Shown: positions 10,440 to 19,284, numbered from the stretch's first letter. The stretch is DNA of 33,609 nt from Nocardia carnea (GCF_029869215.1 NZ_JARWPM010000372.1:1-33609), one strand, 5' to 3'. Numbers and translations: made by a program. The notes: generated by a model not told the origin, from the letters alone.

Positions 10440-10838
10440 TCAGTTCACGACGGTATGCCGCGGACAGTAGGCGCGGATCGCCGCGTCCAGGAAAAGGTAG
10501 GGATACTCCACGAGCGGACGTGCCTCCTCGGCGAGGTAGGTGCGGTTCGCCGCGGTATTACCGGCGGCGTCGAGGTATTCGCATTGGGCATGGGCCAGGG
10601 CGATGGCCCCGTCCTGGACCGGGCGCGGTTCGTCGTCGAATGCGCTGGCCCGGAGGAATTCTCGATCGGGGAACGGGAGCTGGGCGACGGAATCGTCCTT
10701 TCCGGCCGGGTTGTGCGTGCCGGTGGTGTCCGCAGCGCCGGACCGGGCGGGCCCGGCATGAGGATGTGCCCACAGGGCCGGGGAGCCGCCGAACACGAGC
10801 GCGACCGCGGCCGCGCTGATGATCACTGTTCTGAACAT
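10440..10838 (-). CDS. Secreted DUF732-type protein
   Basis: A 132-residue exported protein. MFRTVIISAAAVALVFGGSP is a hydrophobic Sec signal with a likely cut after ALWA (about residue 24). The mature part has the layout of DUF732 proteins, common and often multicopy in mycobacteria and nocardiae: DREFLRAS, then AHAQCEYLDAAG, and near the end FLDAAIRAYCPRH. The two cysteines probably form a disulfide. GAAGGA lies 4 bases before the ATG. It is convergent with secA and downstream of the EspG-type gene but separated by a terminator, so it is likely its own unit. The function of the family is unknown. Confidence 0.8.
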   Translation of the reverse strand: MFRTVIISAAAVALVFGGSPALWAHPHAGPARSGAADTTGTHNPAGKDDSVAQLPFPDREFLRASAFDDEPRPVQDGAIALAHAQCEYLDAAGNTAANRTYLAEEARPLVEYPYLFLDAAIRAYCPRHTVVN

Positions 10839-11058
10839 CGTTCCTTCTGTGCTCGAGAGACATGCGGGATGGGAAGAGCTGTCTTACACAGATATCCGCC
10901 GAACGTGGACCCGGAGGGTCGTATCGAGGGGTTATGCACGGTGATGCATCGATGCGCGGGCATCGTATCCGGAATCGATGCCGGCGGTTTGCTGTTCGGC
11001 GCAGAACCACCGGAACAAGGTCCGGACCGGGCGCCGCACGGCGCGGCGCGCGCGCATT

Positions 11059-11087
11059 CCGGGCCGGCGGCGAACCCGCCGGCCCGG
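11059..11087 (-). terminator. Terminator after the PPE/EspG cassette
   Basis: CCGGGCCGGCGG (11059-11070) pairs perfectly with CCGCCGGCCCGG (11076-11087), 12 GC pairs with a 5-nt loop. It starts 6 bases beyond the EspG-type stop on the minus strand. There is no U-run. The rest of the gap to 10838 holds no recognisable gene. Confidence 0.6.
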
Positions 11088-11093
11088 CCCGGT

Positions 11094-11894
11094 TCACTCC
11101 TCGTGTTCCAGATTCCGGTCCAGGCGCAGCAATACCTCGCCGACCTGCTCCTGCACCCACTCGACCATTCCCTTGGTGCCCATCCCGGTCGCCACCTGGA
11201 CGTCGTCGTCGGAGAGCGGAATGATGTAGCGCCCGTCGCCGGGCAGATCCCGCCAGCGCAGCCCCATCTCGACCCGTCCGCGCGGCCCGAACATGGAGCG
11301 GCCCTGGAAGACCCGCACCAGCCCGGTCGCGGTGGCGGGTGTGTTCAGGAATGCTTCGCTGCGTTGCGCCTCGTCGTCCTCGGGTTCCTCGTCGTCGCTG
11401 ATCAGCGGCACGAACGGCCGGGCATCGGATTCGGTCTCGGGATCGACCAGCGTGATCTGGCGCATGCGGCCCGCCGTGGTCTGGGGCAGGAGCGCCAGTA
11501 CGGCTTCGGGGAGTGCGTGCGGATCGCAGGCCGATATATCGAAACCGCCACTGTGCCAGACTGTCTCGCCGGGCCGCTGGGTGATCACGAAACCGCGCGC
11601 GCGTTGCCGCACGGCGTGGATCCGAGTCCAGCCTGCCGGATCCTCCGGCTTCTGCTCGTCCCAGGATTGCGCAACGATGGTGACATCCGGCCGGGAGATG
11701 GCATCGGCCACCGCCTCCAGATCGGAATCGTTGCGGTCCCGCAGGCCGCGTAAGGTTTCCGCGCGCTCCCGCCGGAAGTCCGCCGCCAGCCAGGTCCGGC
11801 TGGTGAAGGTGAACGGGATCGGCAGTTCGGTGGTCCCGTGTTCCTCACACAGGAGGACGAACTCGAGATCGGTCAGTTCCCAGGTGGGATTCAC
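11094..11894 (-). CDS. ESX secretion-associated EspG-family chaperone
   Basis: A 266-residue cytoplasmic protein of the EspG family. EspG proteins bind the tips of PE/PPE-type substrates and keep them soluble for export by type VII (ESX) secretion. The opening WELTDLEFVLLCEEHGTTELPIPF, then AVRQRARGFVITQRPG in the middle, an RVFQGRSMFGPRGR beta segment and the IPLSDDDVQVATGMGTKGMV end are typical. Its ATG overlaps the TGA of the preceding PPE-like gene (ATGA), so the two are translationally coupled and probably work as substrate and chaperone. No ESX membrane component (EccB/C/D/E, MycP) is in the window, so the pair must use a secretion machine encoded elsewhere. Confidence 0.8.
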   Translation of the reverse strand: MNPTWELTDLEFVLLCEEHGTTELPIPFTFTSRTWLAADFRRERAETLRGLRDRNDSDLEAVADAISRPDVTIVAQSWDEQKPEDPAGWTRIHAVRQRARGFVITQRPGETVWHSGGFDISACDPHALPEAVLALLPQTTAGRMRQITLVDPETESDARPFVPLISDDEEPEDDEAQRSEAFLNTPATATGLVRVFQGRSMFGPRGRVEMGLRWRDLPGDGRYIIPLSDDDVQVATGMGTKGMVEWVQEQVGEVLLRLDRNLEHEE

Positions 11895-14455
11895 TGTTCG
11901 ATCACCGGCCGGACCTTGGCCGGGGAATCATCGAAGACCTCGTCGAGGTTGTCCCGGGACACCAAGAACTCCGCCGGCGCGTGGTTGTTGCTGTGCCCGG
12001 AGGTATTGGCGGCACCCGCGCCCGCCGCGGGCGCCCCCATCATCGGCATACCGGGCGACCCGCCCCCGGTATGCGAACCGGCGGATATCCCCGGGAAGCC
12101 GGCCGGCGCGAGCTCCGGTCCGGCCAGCGTTGCCCGCGGGAACGGACTCGGTTTCGTGCCCGGATAGGGCGCCAGCGGCTCGGATTCCGCCGCGGGAACG
12201 CCTGCTCCGCCACCTGCTCCGCCACCGCCGCCGAGTCCCGCGGCCGGATCGAGTTTCCGGGGATCCAGCAGCTGCTCCAGATGCTGCTGTAGCTGGCTGG
12301 GGTCGAGCATATGCCCGAACTGATCCAGTCCGGGAATCGTGGCGCCGGACTGGGTGAAGGCCTGGATGCCCTGGGTCAGCATATTCGTGAGCCGGTCGAG
12401 GATGTTCTGCTGCTGGCCGGGGGCCGAACCGGTGCCCGCCGCGTCCGGTGTACCGCCGAGCAGTGCCGAGATCGCCGATTCCGGGTCGGTTTTTCCCTCG
12501 GCGTCTCCCGCGGGCGTGATGTCCGCACCGAATGCCCCGAACAGGGTCTCGACTGCGCCGTACGGCGAGTCCGGCTCGTACAGCGCTTCCAGCGGAGTGT
12601 CGTGCAACTCCGCCGGCATCTGGTCGACGGGGATACCGGTGATCTTCGACAACGCGTCGGCGAGGGTGGGTGGCGCGCCGTCCTTGCCGGTGATCGGCAG
12701 GTTCTTCAGCGCGTCGGGTAGCAGCGACTTCGGGATGCCGGTGAGTTTGGAGAGAATATCGGCCGCTGTGGGGTTCTTCGGCATGGTGGTACCGGGCACC
12801 GGAGTGCTGCCGCCCGGAGTGTTTTCGCCCGGTGTACTCCCGCCCGGGGTGTTTTCGCCCGGCGTGTTCTGTCCCGGGGTTTCCGCGGGCGGGACCGAGG
12901 GCACCGTGGGTGTGGTTCCGCCGCCTGTTCCCCCGGACCCGCCGGTGGACTCGGGGGTGGGCGTCGACTCGCCGGATCCGTATTCGGCCTGGTCGTAGCT
13001 GGGCACCTCGGGTGTCTGCCCGCCGCCCGAGCCGCCGCTCTGCCCGCCGGACCCTTGGCCCTGCCCTTCGCCTTGCCCTTGGCCCGCGCTCCCGCCTTGG
13101 CCTTGCCCCTCGCCGCCACCCGAGCCGCCGTTCTGCCCGCCGCTCGAGCCACTGCCTTGCCCGTCGCCGGAGCCTTGGCCGTCGCCCGACCCGCTGCCTT
13201 GGCCGTTCTGGTTCTGACCGTCCTCGAACCCTTGGTCGTAGCCTTCGTCGTACCCTTCCTGATACGTCTTTTCCCCGGGACCCTGGTTGCCGTTGCCGTT
13301 GCCGTTGCCGTTGCCCCCGTTGCCGTTACCGCCGTTACCGGGGTTGTTGTTCGGGTTCTGGTTGTTGTTCGGATCGTTGTTCTGGTCGGCCGGCGGCGGG
13401 GGAGGCGGGGGTGCGGGCTCGGCGATGGGGCCTTCGATCACCGGCATTTCCCGGAGCGTGTTGCGCATACCCTCGGCGTAGTGCTTCTCCCACTCCTCGC
13501 GATAGCGCTGGAGGACCGCTTGTTCCACCGAAGCGCTGTCGAAGGTGAAATCCTGCTGCGGCATGGAGATCTGGGTGCGGCGCAGCCACTCCGCAGTATA
13601 GAACATGTTCTCGCTCATCGAGAACATGGAATTCCACAGCGGGGCGATGGAATCCACGTAGTTCTTGGTGGCCGTCCGCGCACGGTCCGCGGCCTGGCCC
13701 CGCCATTTGTCCTGGATGCTCTCGATGGCGGTCTCGAACTTCTCCAGTTCGGTTTTCGTATGGGAGGCGAGTTGCCACCACCGCTGCCGCATCGCGGCCA
13801 GCACGAAAATGCCCCAGGGCAGGTTGTCCGCCAGACCGCGGAATTGGGGGAAACCGAGTGCCGCGCTGTTCTCGAGCTGGACTACATCCGGCGATATCGA
13901 TTCCTGGCGGCCGATGTAGCGCTGCAGTACGTCGGGTACCGCGGAGGCGGGCAGGGAACGATAGTCGTCCTGTAATCCCGGGCGGCCCGCGTCGACCAGC
14001 GTGCCCTCCGGGTGCTGTGCGGGGTCGTAGTCGGGACCGTCTCCGTACACCTTCGGGATCTCCCCGGTCGGCACGACCGGTACCCGGAACTCCATGAGTT
14101 TCGTGATCTCGTCGGTGTTCTGGTTCTCGGTCCGGCGATAGTACAGCCCGGCCTGCACGAACGCGTTCGCCATCTCGGTGCCGATATTCGCGTGGTCCTG
14201 CAATACCGTGGACAGCCGGTCGGCGCGCCGGTTGTAGATCTCCGCGAGCTTCTGGCCCGAGGTCAGGATTCCGCCGGTGAAATTGCCCAGCTCGTCCATA
14301 TAGAAATCGTCGATGGCGGCGCGCATCGCGAGCATCTGATCGACCATCCGTCCGGCGGCTTCCGCGCCGGTCACCGCGGCGGCGGGGTCGAAATACAGGA
14401 GGTCCTGCGACGCGTCCTGTTTCAAACCGGCCCAGGTGCCCGGCTCTTGAACCAT
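11891..14455 (-). CDS. Large PPE/WXG100-like type VII secretion substrate with low-complexity linker
   Basis: An 854-residue protein with no Sec signal. Residues about 25-110 are helical and end with YRRTE (106-110), matching the YxxxD/E export signal. Residues about 190-330 are a second helical domain with W251-R-G, a WxG turn. Then come a proline run (349-355), an Asn/Gly/Gln/Ser-rich linker (357-480) holding a YQEGYDEGYDQGFEDG stretch, a TPGENTPGGS direct repeat (531-550), two copies of a 23-residue segment (565-587 and 599-621), and a Gly/Pro-rich end. The tail EFLVSRDNLDEVFDD plus PPVI-like ending resembles tails of large actinobacterial ESX-associated proteins. The ATG at 14455 has GAAGGGAAGG upstream; longer frames lack homology. 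The coupled EspG-type gene supports export by an ESX system. Function is unknown. Confidence 0.75.
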   Translation of the reverse strand: MVQEPGTWAGLKQDASQDLLYFDPAAAVTGAEAAGRMVDQMLAMRAAIDDFYMDELGNFTGGILTSGQKLAEIYNRRADRLSTVLQDHANIGTEMANAFVQAGLYYRRTENQNTDEITKLMEFRVPVVPTGEIPKVYGDGPDYDPAQHPEGTLVDAGRPGLQDDYRSLPASAVPDVLQRYIGRQESISPDVVQLENSAALGFPQFRGLADNLPWGIFVLAAMRQRWWQLASHTKTELEKFETAIESIQDKWRGQAADRARTATKNYVDSIAPLWNSMFSMSENMFYTAEWLRRTQISMPQQDFTFDSASVEQAVLQRYREEWEKHYAEGMRNTLREMPVIEGPIAEPAPPPPPPPADQNNDPNNNQNPNNNPGNGGNGNGGNGNGNGNGNQGPGEKTYQEGYDEGYDQGFEDGQNQNGQGSGSGDGQGSGDGQGSGSSGGQNGGSGGGEGQGQGGSAGQGQGEGQGQGSGGQSGGSGGGQTPEVPSYDQAEYGSGESTPTPESTGGSGGTGGGTTPTVPSVPPAETPGQNTPGENTPGGSTPGENTPGGSTPVPGTTMPKNPTAADILSKLTGIPKSLLPDALKNLPITGKDGAPPTLADALSKITGIPVDQMPAELHDTPLEALYEPDSPYGAVETLFGAFGADITPAGDAEGKTDPESAISALLGGTPDAAGTGSAPGQQQNILDRLTNMLTQGIQAFTQSGATIPGLDQFGHMLDPSQLQQHLEQLLDPRKLDPAAGLGGGGGAGGGAGVPAAESEPLAPYPGTKPSPFPRATLAGPELAPAGFPGISAGSHTGGGSPGMPMMGAPAAGAGAANTSGHSNNHAPAEFLVSRDNLDEVFDDSPAKVRPVIEQ

Positions 14456-14757
14456 CGGAACTGACCTTCCCTTCGGAAACCGGGCCGGCCCGCATCGCCG
14501 GTACCCCGGGGAACGCGCCGGACACGCCTGTCGGATTACATCGCAGAACTTTGAACTTCCCATGGCGCACAGGGAAATTCGACACGATATCCCTGTTCCG
14601 GACGATGCCGCGGGCGTTCTGGGGAGCCGGTGGCCCGGTCTCACGCGTGCGCCGGCGGCCACGGCGGGTTCGACTCGTGGTGACGCAAACGGTTCAGAGT
14701 TACCTGCCGCGGCCGCACCATGGCGGGCAGTCCACTCACTGCCGAAGGATCGAAGCC
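14456..14757. promoter_or_regulatory. Divergent region between PPE-like gene and sulfonate operon
   Basis: No gene was found in these 302 bases. ACAGGGA (14569-14575) and TCCCTGT (14590-14596) form a perfect 7-bp inverted repeat with a 14-nt centre, and the match extends imperfectly inward. It could be an operator for either divergent unit. No convincing -35/-10 pair was found. Confidence 0.35.
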
Positions 14758-15852
14758 ATGTCAGGACGCCTGGAATCACGAGTGCGCAACCGGCCGCTCA
14801 GGTCGGTGGGGACCGCGCTGGTCACCGCCGTAATGCTGCTGCTGTGCGCCTGTGGTGCGGGCGGGGAGGCCGCCAGAACCGCGGACGGTAAGACCGTGCT
14901 GCGGTATCAGGGTTGGTCCGGAGAGGTCCTGTTCCACGAACTGGCCGCCGATCTCGGCTACTTCGAGCATGTCCAGCTGGAATGGGTCGGCGATACCACC
15001 AGCGGACCGCAGGACATCCAGTCCGCCGCCACCGGGCAGATCGAGTTCGGGTCCGCGTTCAACGGTGCGGTGGTCAAGCTGAACGCCGCGGGCGCGCCCA
15101 TCACCTCGGTACTCAGCTCCTACGGCGCCGACGAGGGCGATTTCACCGGCTACTACGTGCTCGAGGACAGTCCGATCCGCTCGGCGCGCGACCTCATCGG
15201 CAAGAAGGTCGGGATGAACACCCTCGGTGCGCACCACGAATTCCTCACCCGGGAATGGCTCGCCCAGCAGGGCCTGACGCCCGAGGAGATCAAGACCGTG
15301 CAGCTGACCGTGGTACCGCCGGTGAACACCGAACAGGCGCTGCGCGAGGGCCAGATCGATGTGGCCACGCTCGGCAGTATCCAGCGCGAGGTGGCCATCG
15401 AACGCGGCGGTATCCGCGCGCTGTTCACCGACCGCGACCTCTTCGGGGCGTTCAGCTACGGCACCTATGTGATGCGGGACGATTTCATCGCCGCCAACCC
15501 CGAAGCGGTCCGCGATTTCGTCCAGGGCACGGCCCGCGCGATCCGCTGGACCCAGACCCGCCCGCGTGACGAAGTGGTCGCCCGTTTCCTCGACATCATC
15601 CACAAGCGCGGGCGCACCGAGAGCGATCAGGCCATCAAGTACTGGCGTACTTCGGGGGTTCCGGTGCCGGGTGCGGTGATCGCCGAGCGCGAGCTGCAGA
15701 TCTGGATCGATTGGCTGGTCCGCAACGGCGAACTCGGCGCGGGCGAACTGGCTGCCCGGGATCTCTACACCAACGAGTACAACCCCTACGCCAACGGCAC
15801 CTACCCCGCCGACGGCGGCCCCGACGGACAAGCATCGGCCGGTGAGAAATGA
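14758..15852 (+). CDS. ABC transporter substrate-binding lipoprotein (sulfonate/nitrate/taurine type)
   Basis: A 364-residue extracytoplasmic binding protein of the SsuA/TauA-like group. The signal ends in the lipobox LCA-C with lipidated Cys32. The mature part has LRYQGWSGEVLFHELAADLG, DTTSGPQDIQSAATGQIEFG and a second lobe with RSARDLIGKKVGMNTLGAHH, all typical of the family. AAGGA lies 8 bases before the ATG; longer in-frame starts upstream lack a signal peptide layout. It is the first gene of a four-gene unit, and its TGA overlaps the ATG of the ATPase. The exact ligand cannot be read from sequence. The flavin monooxygenase at the end of the operon suggests an organosulfur compound. Confidence 0.88.
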   Translation: MSGRLESRVRNRPLRSVGTALVTAVMLLLCACGAGGEAARTADGKTVLRYQGWSGEVLFHELAADLGYFEHVQLEWVGDTTSGPQDIQSAATGQIEFGSAFNGAVVKLNAAGAPITSVLSSYGADEGDFTGYYVLEDSPIRSARDLIGKKVGMNTLGAHHEFLTREWLAQQGLTPEEIKTVQLTVVPPVNTEQALREGQIDVATLGSIQREVAIERGGIRALFTDRDLFGAFSYGTYVMRDDFIAANPEAVRDFVQGTARAIRWTQTRPRDEVVARFLDIIHKRGRTESDQAIKYWRTSGVPVPGAVIAERELQIWIDWLVRNGELGAGELAARDLYTNEYNPYANGTYPADGGPDGQASAGEK

Positions 15853-16679
15853 GCAGCACACCCAAACTCCGCCTCGCTCAGGTGAGCAAAACGTTCCCGA
15901 TCCGTGGACAGAAGACCGAGCTGTCCGCTGTCGAGGACATCACGCTCGACCTCGCCGCCGGTGAATTCCTGGTCCTCGTCGGTCCCAGCGGGTGCGGGAA
16001 ATCCACCTTGCTCGATCTGCTCGGCGGTCTGAGCACCCCTACCTCCGGGCAGATCCTGCTCGACGGGGAGCCGATCACCGGACCCGGACTCGATCGCGGA
16101 ATCGTGTTCCAGCAGTACGCGTTGCTGCCCTGGCGTACCGCCCGCCGTAATGTCGAATTCGGGCTGGAGGCCAAAGGCGTGCCGCGCGGTGAGCGCCGGG
16201 AACGCGCCGAGCACTATCTGGACCTGGTGGGTCTGGCGGGGTTCGCCGAGCGCTATCCGCACGAACTGTCCGGCGGTATGAAACAACGGGTCGCGATCGC
16301 GCGCAGCCTGGCGTTCGACCCGGAAGTGCTGCTGATGGACGAGCCGTTCGCCGCGCTCGACGCGCAGACCCGGGAATCGCTACAGGACGAACTGCTGGGC
16401 ATCTGGGAACGCACCGGTAAGACGATCCTGTTCATCACACACGGGATCGACGAGGCGATCTACCTGGGGCAGCGGGTCGCCGTGCTCACCTCCCGGCCCG
16501 GCCGGGTCAAAACCGTCGTCGATATCGATATCGACCGTACGGCCGACGATATCCGTTCCGGCGCGGGCTTCCGCGCACTGCGCCACCGCATCTGGTCGCT
16601 GTTGCACGACGAGGTCGAACGTGCCCGCACCCTCGAACTCGCCGATATCTCGACCACCGAAGAGGTTCAGTATGTCTAG
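15849..16679 (+). CDS. ABC transporter ATP-binding protein (sulfonate/taurine type)
   Basis: A 276-residue cytoplasmic ATPase powering uptake with the permease downstream. Walker A is GPSGCGKST (45-53), the signature is LSGGMKQRVAIA, and Walker B is VLLMDEPFAALD, followed by the switch histidine in LFITHGIDEA. QQYALLPWRT in the Q-loop region is characteristic of SsuB/TauB/NrtD-type subunits. The ATG overlaps the lipoprotein stop by four bases, and its own stop overlaps the permease start by eight, so the three are coupled in translation. Confidence 0.93.
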   Translation: MSSTPKLRLAQVSKTFPIRGQKTELSAVEDITLDLAAGEFLVLVGPSGCGKSTLLDLLGGLSTPTSGQILLDGEPITGPGLDRGIVFQQYALLPWRTARRNVEFGLEAKGVPRGERRERAEHYLDLVGLAGFAERYPHELSGGMKQRVAIARSLAFDPEVLLMDEPFAALDAQTRESLQDELLGIWERTGKTILFITHGIDEAIYLGQRVAVLTSRPGRVKTVVDIDIDRTADDIRSGAGFRALRHRIWSLLHDEVERARTLELADISTTEEVQYV

Positions 16680-17553
16680 CGCACTCGCCACCGGTGCTCT
16701 CCACAGCGCACCACGGGTCACCGAATCGCGACCCGCCCGCGTCCGGCCCGCCGCTCCCGCCCGCGGTAGCGCGCCGCGCTGGGGGCGGCGCGCCGGCGGG
16801 CTGGCCTGGCGGGTGGCGAAACCGTCGGTCGCGATCCTGGCGTTCCTCGCGCTCTGGGAGGCGGCACCGCGCGCCGGCCTGGTGGACAAGGTTTTCCTGC
16901 CGCCGTTCACCGAGGTGGCGGATACCTTTTTCCGGTTGGCCGGTAACGGTCAGCTGTGGGAGCACGTGTCGACCAGCTTGTCCCGGGCGCTCACCGGTTT
17001 CGTGATCGCGGTCGCGTTCGCGGTACCGCTGGGGGTCGCGATCGCGTGGTACCGGCCGGTGGCCGATTTCCTCAACCCGGTGCTGGAACTGTTCCGCAAT
17101 ACCGCGGCGCTGGCTCTGCTCCCGGTGTTCGTCCTGATTCTCGGTATCGGCGAGACGTCCAAGGTCGCGCTGGTGATCTACGCCTGCGCCTTCCCGGTGC
17201 TGCTGAACACCATCTCCGGTGTGCGCACCGTGGACCCGCTGCTGATCAAATCCGCGCGTTCACTGGGCTTCTCGCAGTTCGCGATCGTGTACAAGGTGGT
17301 ATTGCCGGCCGCGGTGCCGACCATCTTCACCGGTCTACGGATGGCGGCGGCGTCCTCGATCCTGGTGTTGATCGCCGCGGAGATGGTCGGCGCGAAGGCC
17401 GGGCTGGGTTATCTGATCACCGCCGCGCAGCTCAATTTCCAGATTCCCGATATGTACGCCGGGATCATCGCCATCGCGCTGGTCGGCCTGGTCTTCAACG
17501 CGATCCTCGTATTCACCGAACGCCGGCTCTCGCGCTGGCGTGTGGCGCTCTAG
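16672..17553 (+). CDS. ABC transporter permease (sulfonate/taurine type)
   Basis: A 293-residue inner-membrane permease. An Arg/Pro/Ala-rich N-terminal tail of about 45 residues precedes about six hydrophobic segments. The coupling loop RSLGFSQFAIVYKVVLPAAV followed by PTIFTGLRMA is the EAA motif that contacts the ATPase. AGAGG lies 7 bases before the ATG at 16672, which overlaps the ATPase gene. The family (binding-protein-dependent transport inner membrane component, SsuC/TauC-like) is clear; the substrate is inferred from neighbours. Confidence 0.92.
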   Translation: MSSALATGALHSAPRVTESRPARVRPAAPARGSAPRWGRRAGGLAWRVAKPSVAILAFLALWEAAPRAGLVDKVFLPPFTEVADTFFRLAGNGQLWEHVSTSLSRALTGFVIAVAFAVPLGVAIAWYRPVADFLNPVLELFRNTAALALLPVFVLILGIGETSKVALVIYACAFPVLLNTISGVRTVDPLLIKSARSLGFSQFAIVYKVVLPAAVPTIFTGLRMAAASSILVLIAAEMVGAKAGLGYLITAAQLNFQIPDMYAGIIAIALVGLVFNAILVFTERRLSRWRVAL

Positions 17554-17563
17554 AGAGACCCTG

Positions 17564-18901
17564 ATGTCCGGACAGCTGCATCTCAACGCCTTCCTCATGG
17601 GGGTCGGCCACCACGAGGCCGCGTGGCGCCATCCGCGTACGGATGCCCGCAATGTGGCCCGGGTGAGCTACTTCCAGGAACTCGCGCGGACCGCCGAACG
17701 CGGCAAACTCGATTCGGTGTTCTTCGCCGATCTGCTGTCGGTGGGCGCCCGGATCGACCGCAACGCGCAGTCGATCTTCGAGCCGATCACCTTGCTGACC
17801 GCGATGGCGGTGGCCACCGAGCGGATCGGTCTCATCGCCACGGCGTCCACCGGATACCACGAGCCGTACAACCTGGCGCGGGCGCTCGCCTCGCTCGACC
17901 AGATCAGCGGGGGACGCGCGGGCTGGAATATCGTCACCTCGGTGGGAGCCGACGAAGCGGCCAATTTCGGGTTCCCCGATGTTCCCGACCACGCCGGCCG
18001 CTATCGCCGGGCCGAGGAATTCGTCGAAGTGGCCACCGCCCTGTGGGATTCGTGGGAACACGACGCGCTCGTGCTCGACACCGAGGCGGCGATCTTCGCC
18101 GACCCGGCGAAGGTGCATACCGTCGATCATGTGGGGGAGCGGTTCACCGTACGCGGCCCGCTCAACGTGCCCGCCTCGGCACAGGGACGGCCGCTGCTCG
18201 TCCAGGCCGGATCCTCCGAGAGCGGTAAGGATTTCGCGGGCCGCTGGGCCGAAGCGGTCTTCACCGCCCAGCGCTCGCTCCCGGAAGGGCAGGAGTTCTA
18301 CCGGGATGTGAAGGCCCGCGCGGTCGCGGCCGGGCGTGATCCGGACGAGGTCAAGATCCTGCCGGGCATCGTGCCCTTCCTCGCCGAATCCGAAGCGGCC
18401 GGGCGGCGGCTGGAACGAGAATTCACCGCGCTGATCTCCCCGGAATACGCCCTGCGCCAGCTGTCGCAGATGGTCGGGGTGGACCTCACCGGTTACCCGC
18501 TGGACGCACCGCTGCCCGCGCTGCCACCACTGGAACAGATCCAGGGCAACAAGAGCCGGTATCAGCTGGTGAAGGACCTGGCGGCGCGGGAATCGCTGAC
18601 CATCGGCGACCTCATCGCCGAACTCGGCGGCGGGCGCGGTCATCGCACCGTGGCCGGGACGCCGGAACAGATCGCCGATGATCTGCAGCGCTGGTTCGAA
18701 GCCGGCGCGGCCGACGGTTTCAACGTGATGCCGCCCTACCTGCCGGGCGGTCTCACCGATTTCGTCGATCAGGTCGTCCCGATCCTGCAGGCCCGCGGAC
18801 TGTTCCGCACCGACTACACCGAGACCACGCTGCGCGGGCACTACGGTCTCGCGGCGCATATCGGCCGCTACGCGCCGGCGGTCGCGGGGGTCGGCGGGTA
18901 G
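17564..18901 (+). CDS. FMN-dependent monooxygenase, NtaA/SnaA/DszA group of the luciferase-like family
   Basis: A 445-residue flavin monooxygenase that would use FMNH2 from a separate reductase to oxygenate a small organic substrate. LHLNAFLMGVGHHEAAWRHP at the start, FFADLLSV, the GRAGWNIVTS motif and LVQAGSSESGKDFAGRWAEA are hallmarks of the NtaA/SnaA/DszA branch. Members include nitrilotriacetate and dibenzothiophene-sulfone monooxygenases. It starts 10 bases after the permease stop with AGAGAGA upstream. Coupling to a sulfonate-type importer suggests release of sulfur from an imported organosulfur compound, but another substrate such as an aminopolycarboxylate is possible. No flavin reductase is in the operon. 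Confidence 0.88.
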   Translation: MSGQLHLNAFLMGVGHHEAAWRHPRTDARNVARVSYFQELARTAERGKLDSVFFADLLSVGARIDRNAQSIFEPITLLTAMAVATERIGLIATASTGYHEPYNLARALASLDQISGGRAGWNIVTSVGADEAANFGFPDVPDHAGRYRRAEEFVEVATALWDSWEHDALVLDTEAAIFADPAKVHTVDHVGERFTVRGPLNVPASAQGRPLLVQAGSSESGKDFAGRWAEAVFTAQRSLPEGQEFYRDVKARAVAAGRDPDEVKILPGIVPFLAESEAAGRRLEREFTALISPEYALRQLSQMVGVDLTGYPLDAPLPALPPLEQIQGNKSRYQLVKDLAARESLTIGDLIAELGGGRGHRTVAGTPEQIADDLQRWFEAGAADGFNVMPPYLPGGLTDFVDQVVPILQARGLFRTDYTETTLRGHYGLAAHIGRYAPAVAGVGG

Positions 18902-18921
18902 CAGCCGCCGGTCTCGCGGGA

Positions 18922-19284
18922 TCAGCGGGCCGCGGCCGTGCGGACGAGGGCGATGAGTTCGTCCTCGTCCAGGCCGATATGCCGCGCGGCGGCGACGAGC
19001 TGAGCGGCGAGGTCTACCACCGCCGCCCGGCCCGCCGGGGTACCGGCGCGGATCGTCGCGCCGCGTCCCCGGCGCAGTTCGATCAGGCCTTCGTCACGTA
19101 GCCGCTGGTAGCCGGCGAGGACCGTATGGATGCTGACGTCCAGCGACGCGGCGAGTTCGCGGGCCCCGGGCAACCGCTCACCCTCCGCGGCTTCGCCGTC
19201 GGCGATGGCCCGGCGGACACAGGCCGCGATCTGGTCGGCCAGGGGTTCGGGGCGCGCCGGATCGACACGGATCAGCACCGTCAC
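18922..19284 (-). CDS. GntR-family (YtrA-type) transcriptional regulator
   Basis: A 120-residue regulator with an N-terminal winged helix and only a short C-terminal helical part, the YtrA layout. PLADQIAACVRRAIADGEAA, then LPGARELAASLDVSIHTVLAGYQRL with EGLIELRRGRGATI, are the helices and wing. The GTG start overlaps the stop of the membrane protein upstream (GTGA), so it is coupled to that gene. It probably represses its own operon through the 23-bp inverted repeat at 20269-20291. Convergent with the monooxygenase, so it is unlikely to be its local regulator. Confidence 0.87.
   Translation of the reverse strand: MTVLIRVDPARPEPLADQIAACVRRAIADGEAAEGERLPGARELAASLDVSIHTVLAGYQRLRDEGLIELRRGRGATIRAGTPAGRAAVVDLAAQLVAAARHIGLDEDELIALVRTAAAR

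Noticed and set aside
12832..13975. Ala/Leu/Pro/Arg-rich plus-strand frames in the ESX-type gene
   Set aside because: They reflect antisense reading of Gly/Gln/Asn repeat codons, not genes.
14456..14779. N-terminal extension of the ESX-type protein to 962 residues
   Set aside because: A strong ribosome site precedes 14455; the extension is Arg-rich and overlaps the divergent lipoprotein gene.
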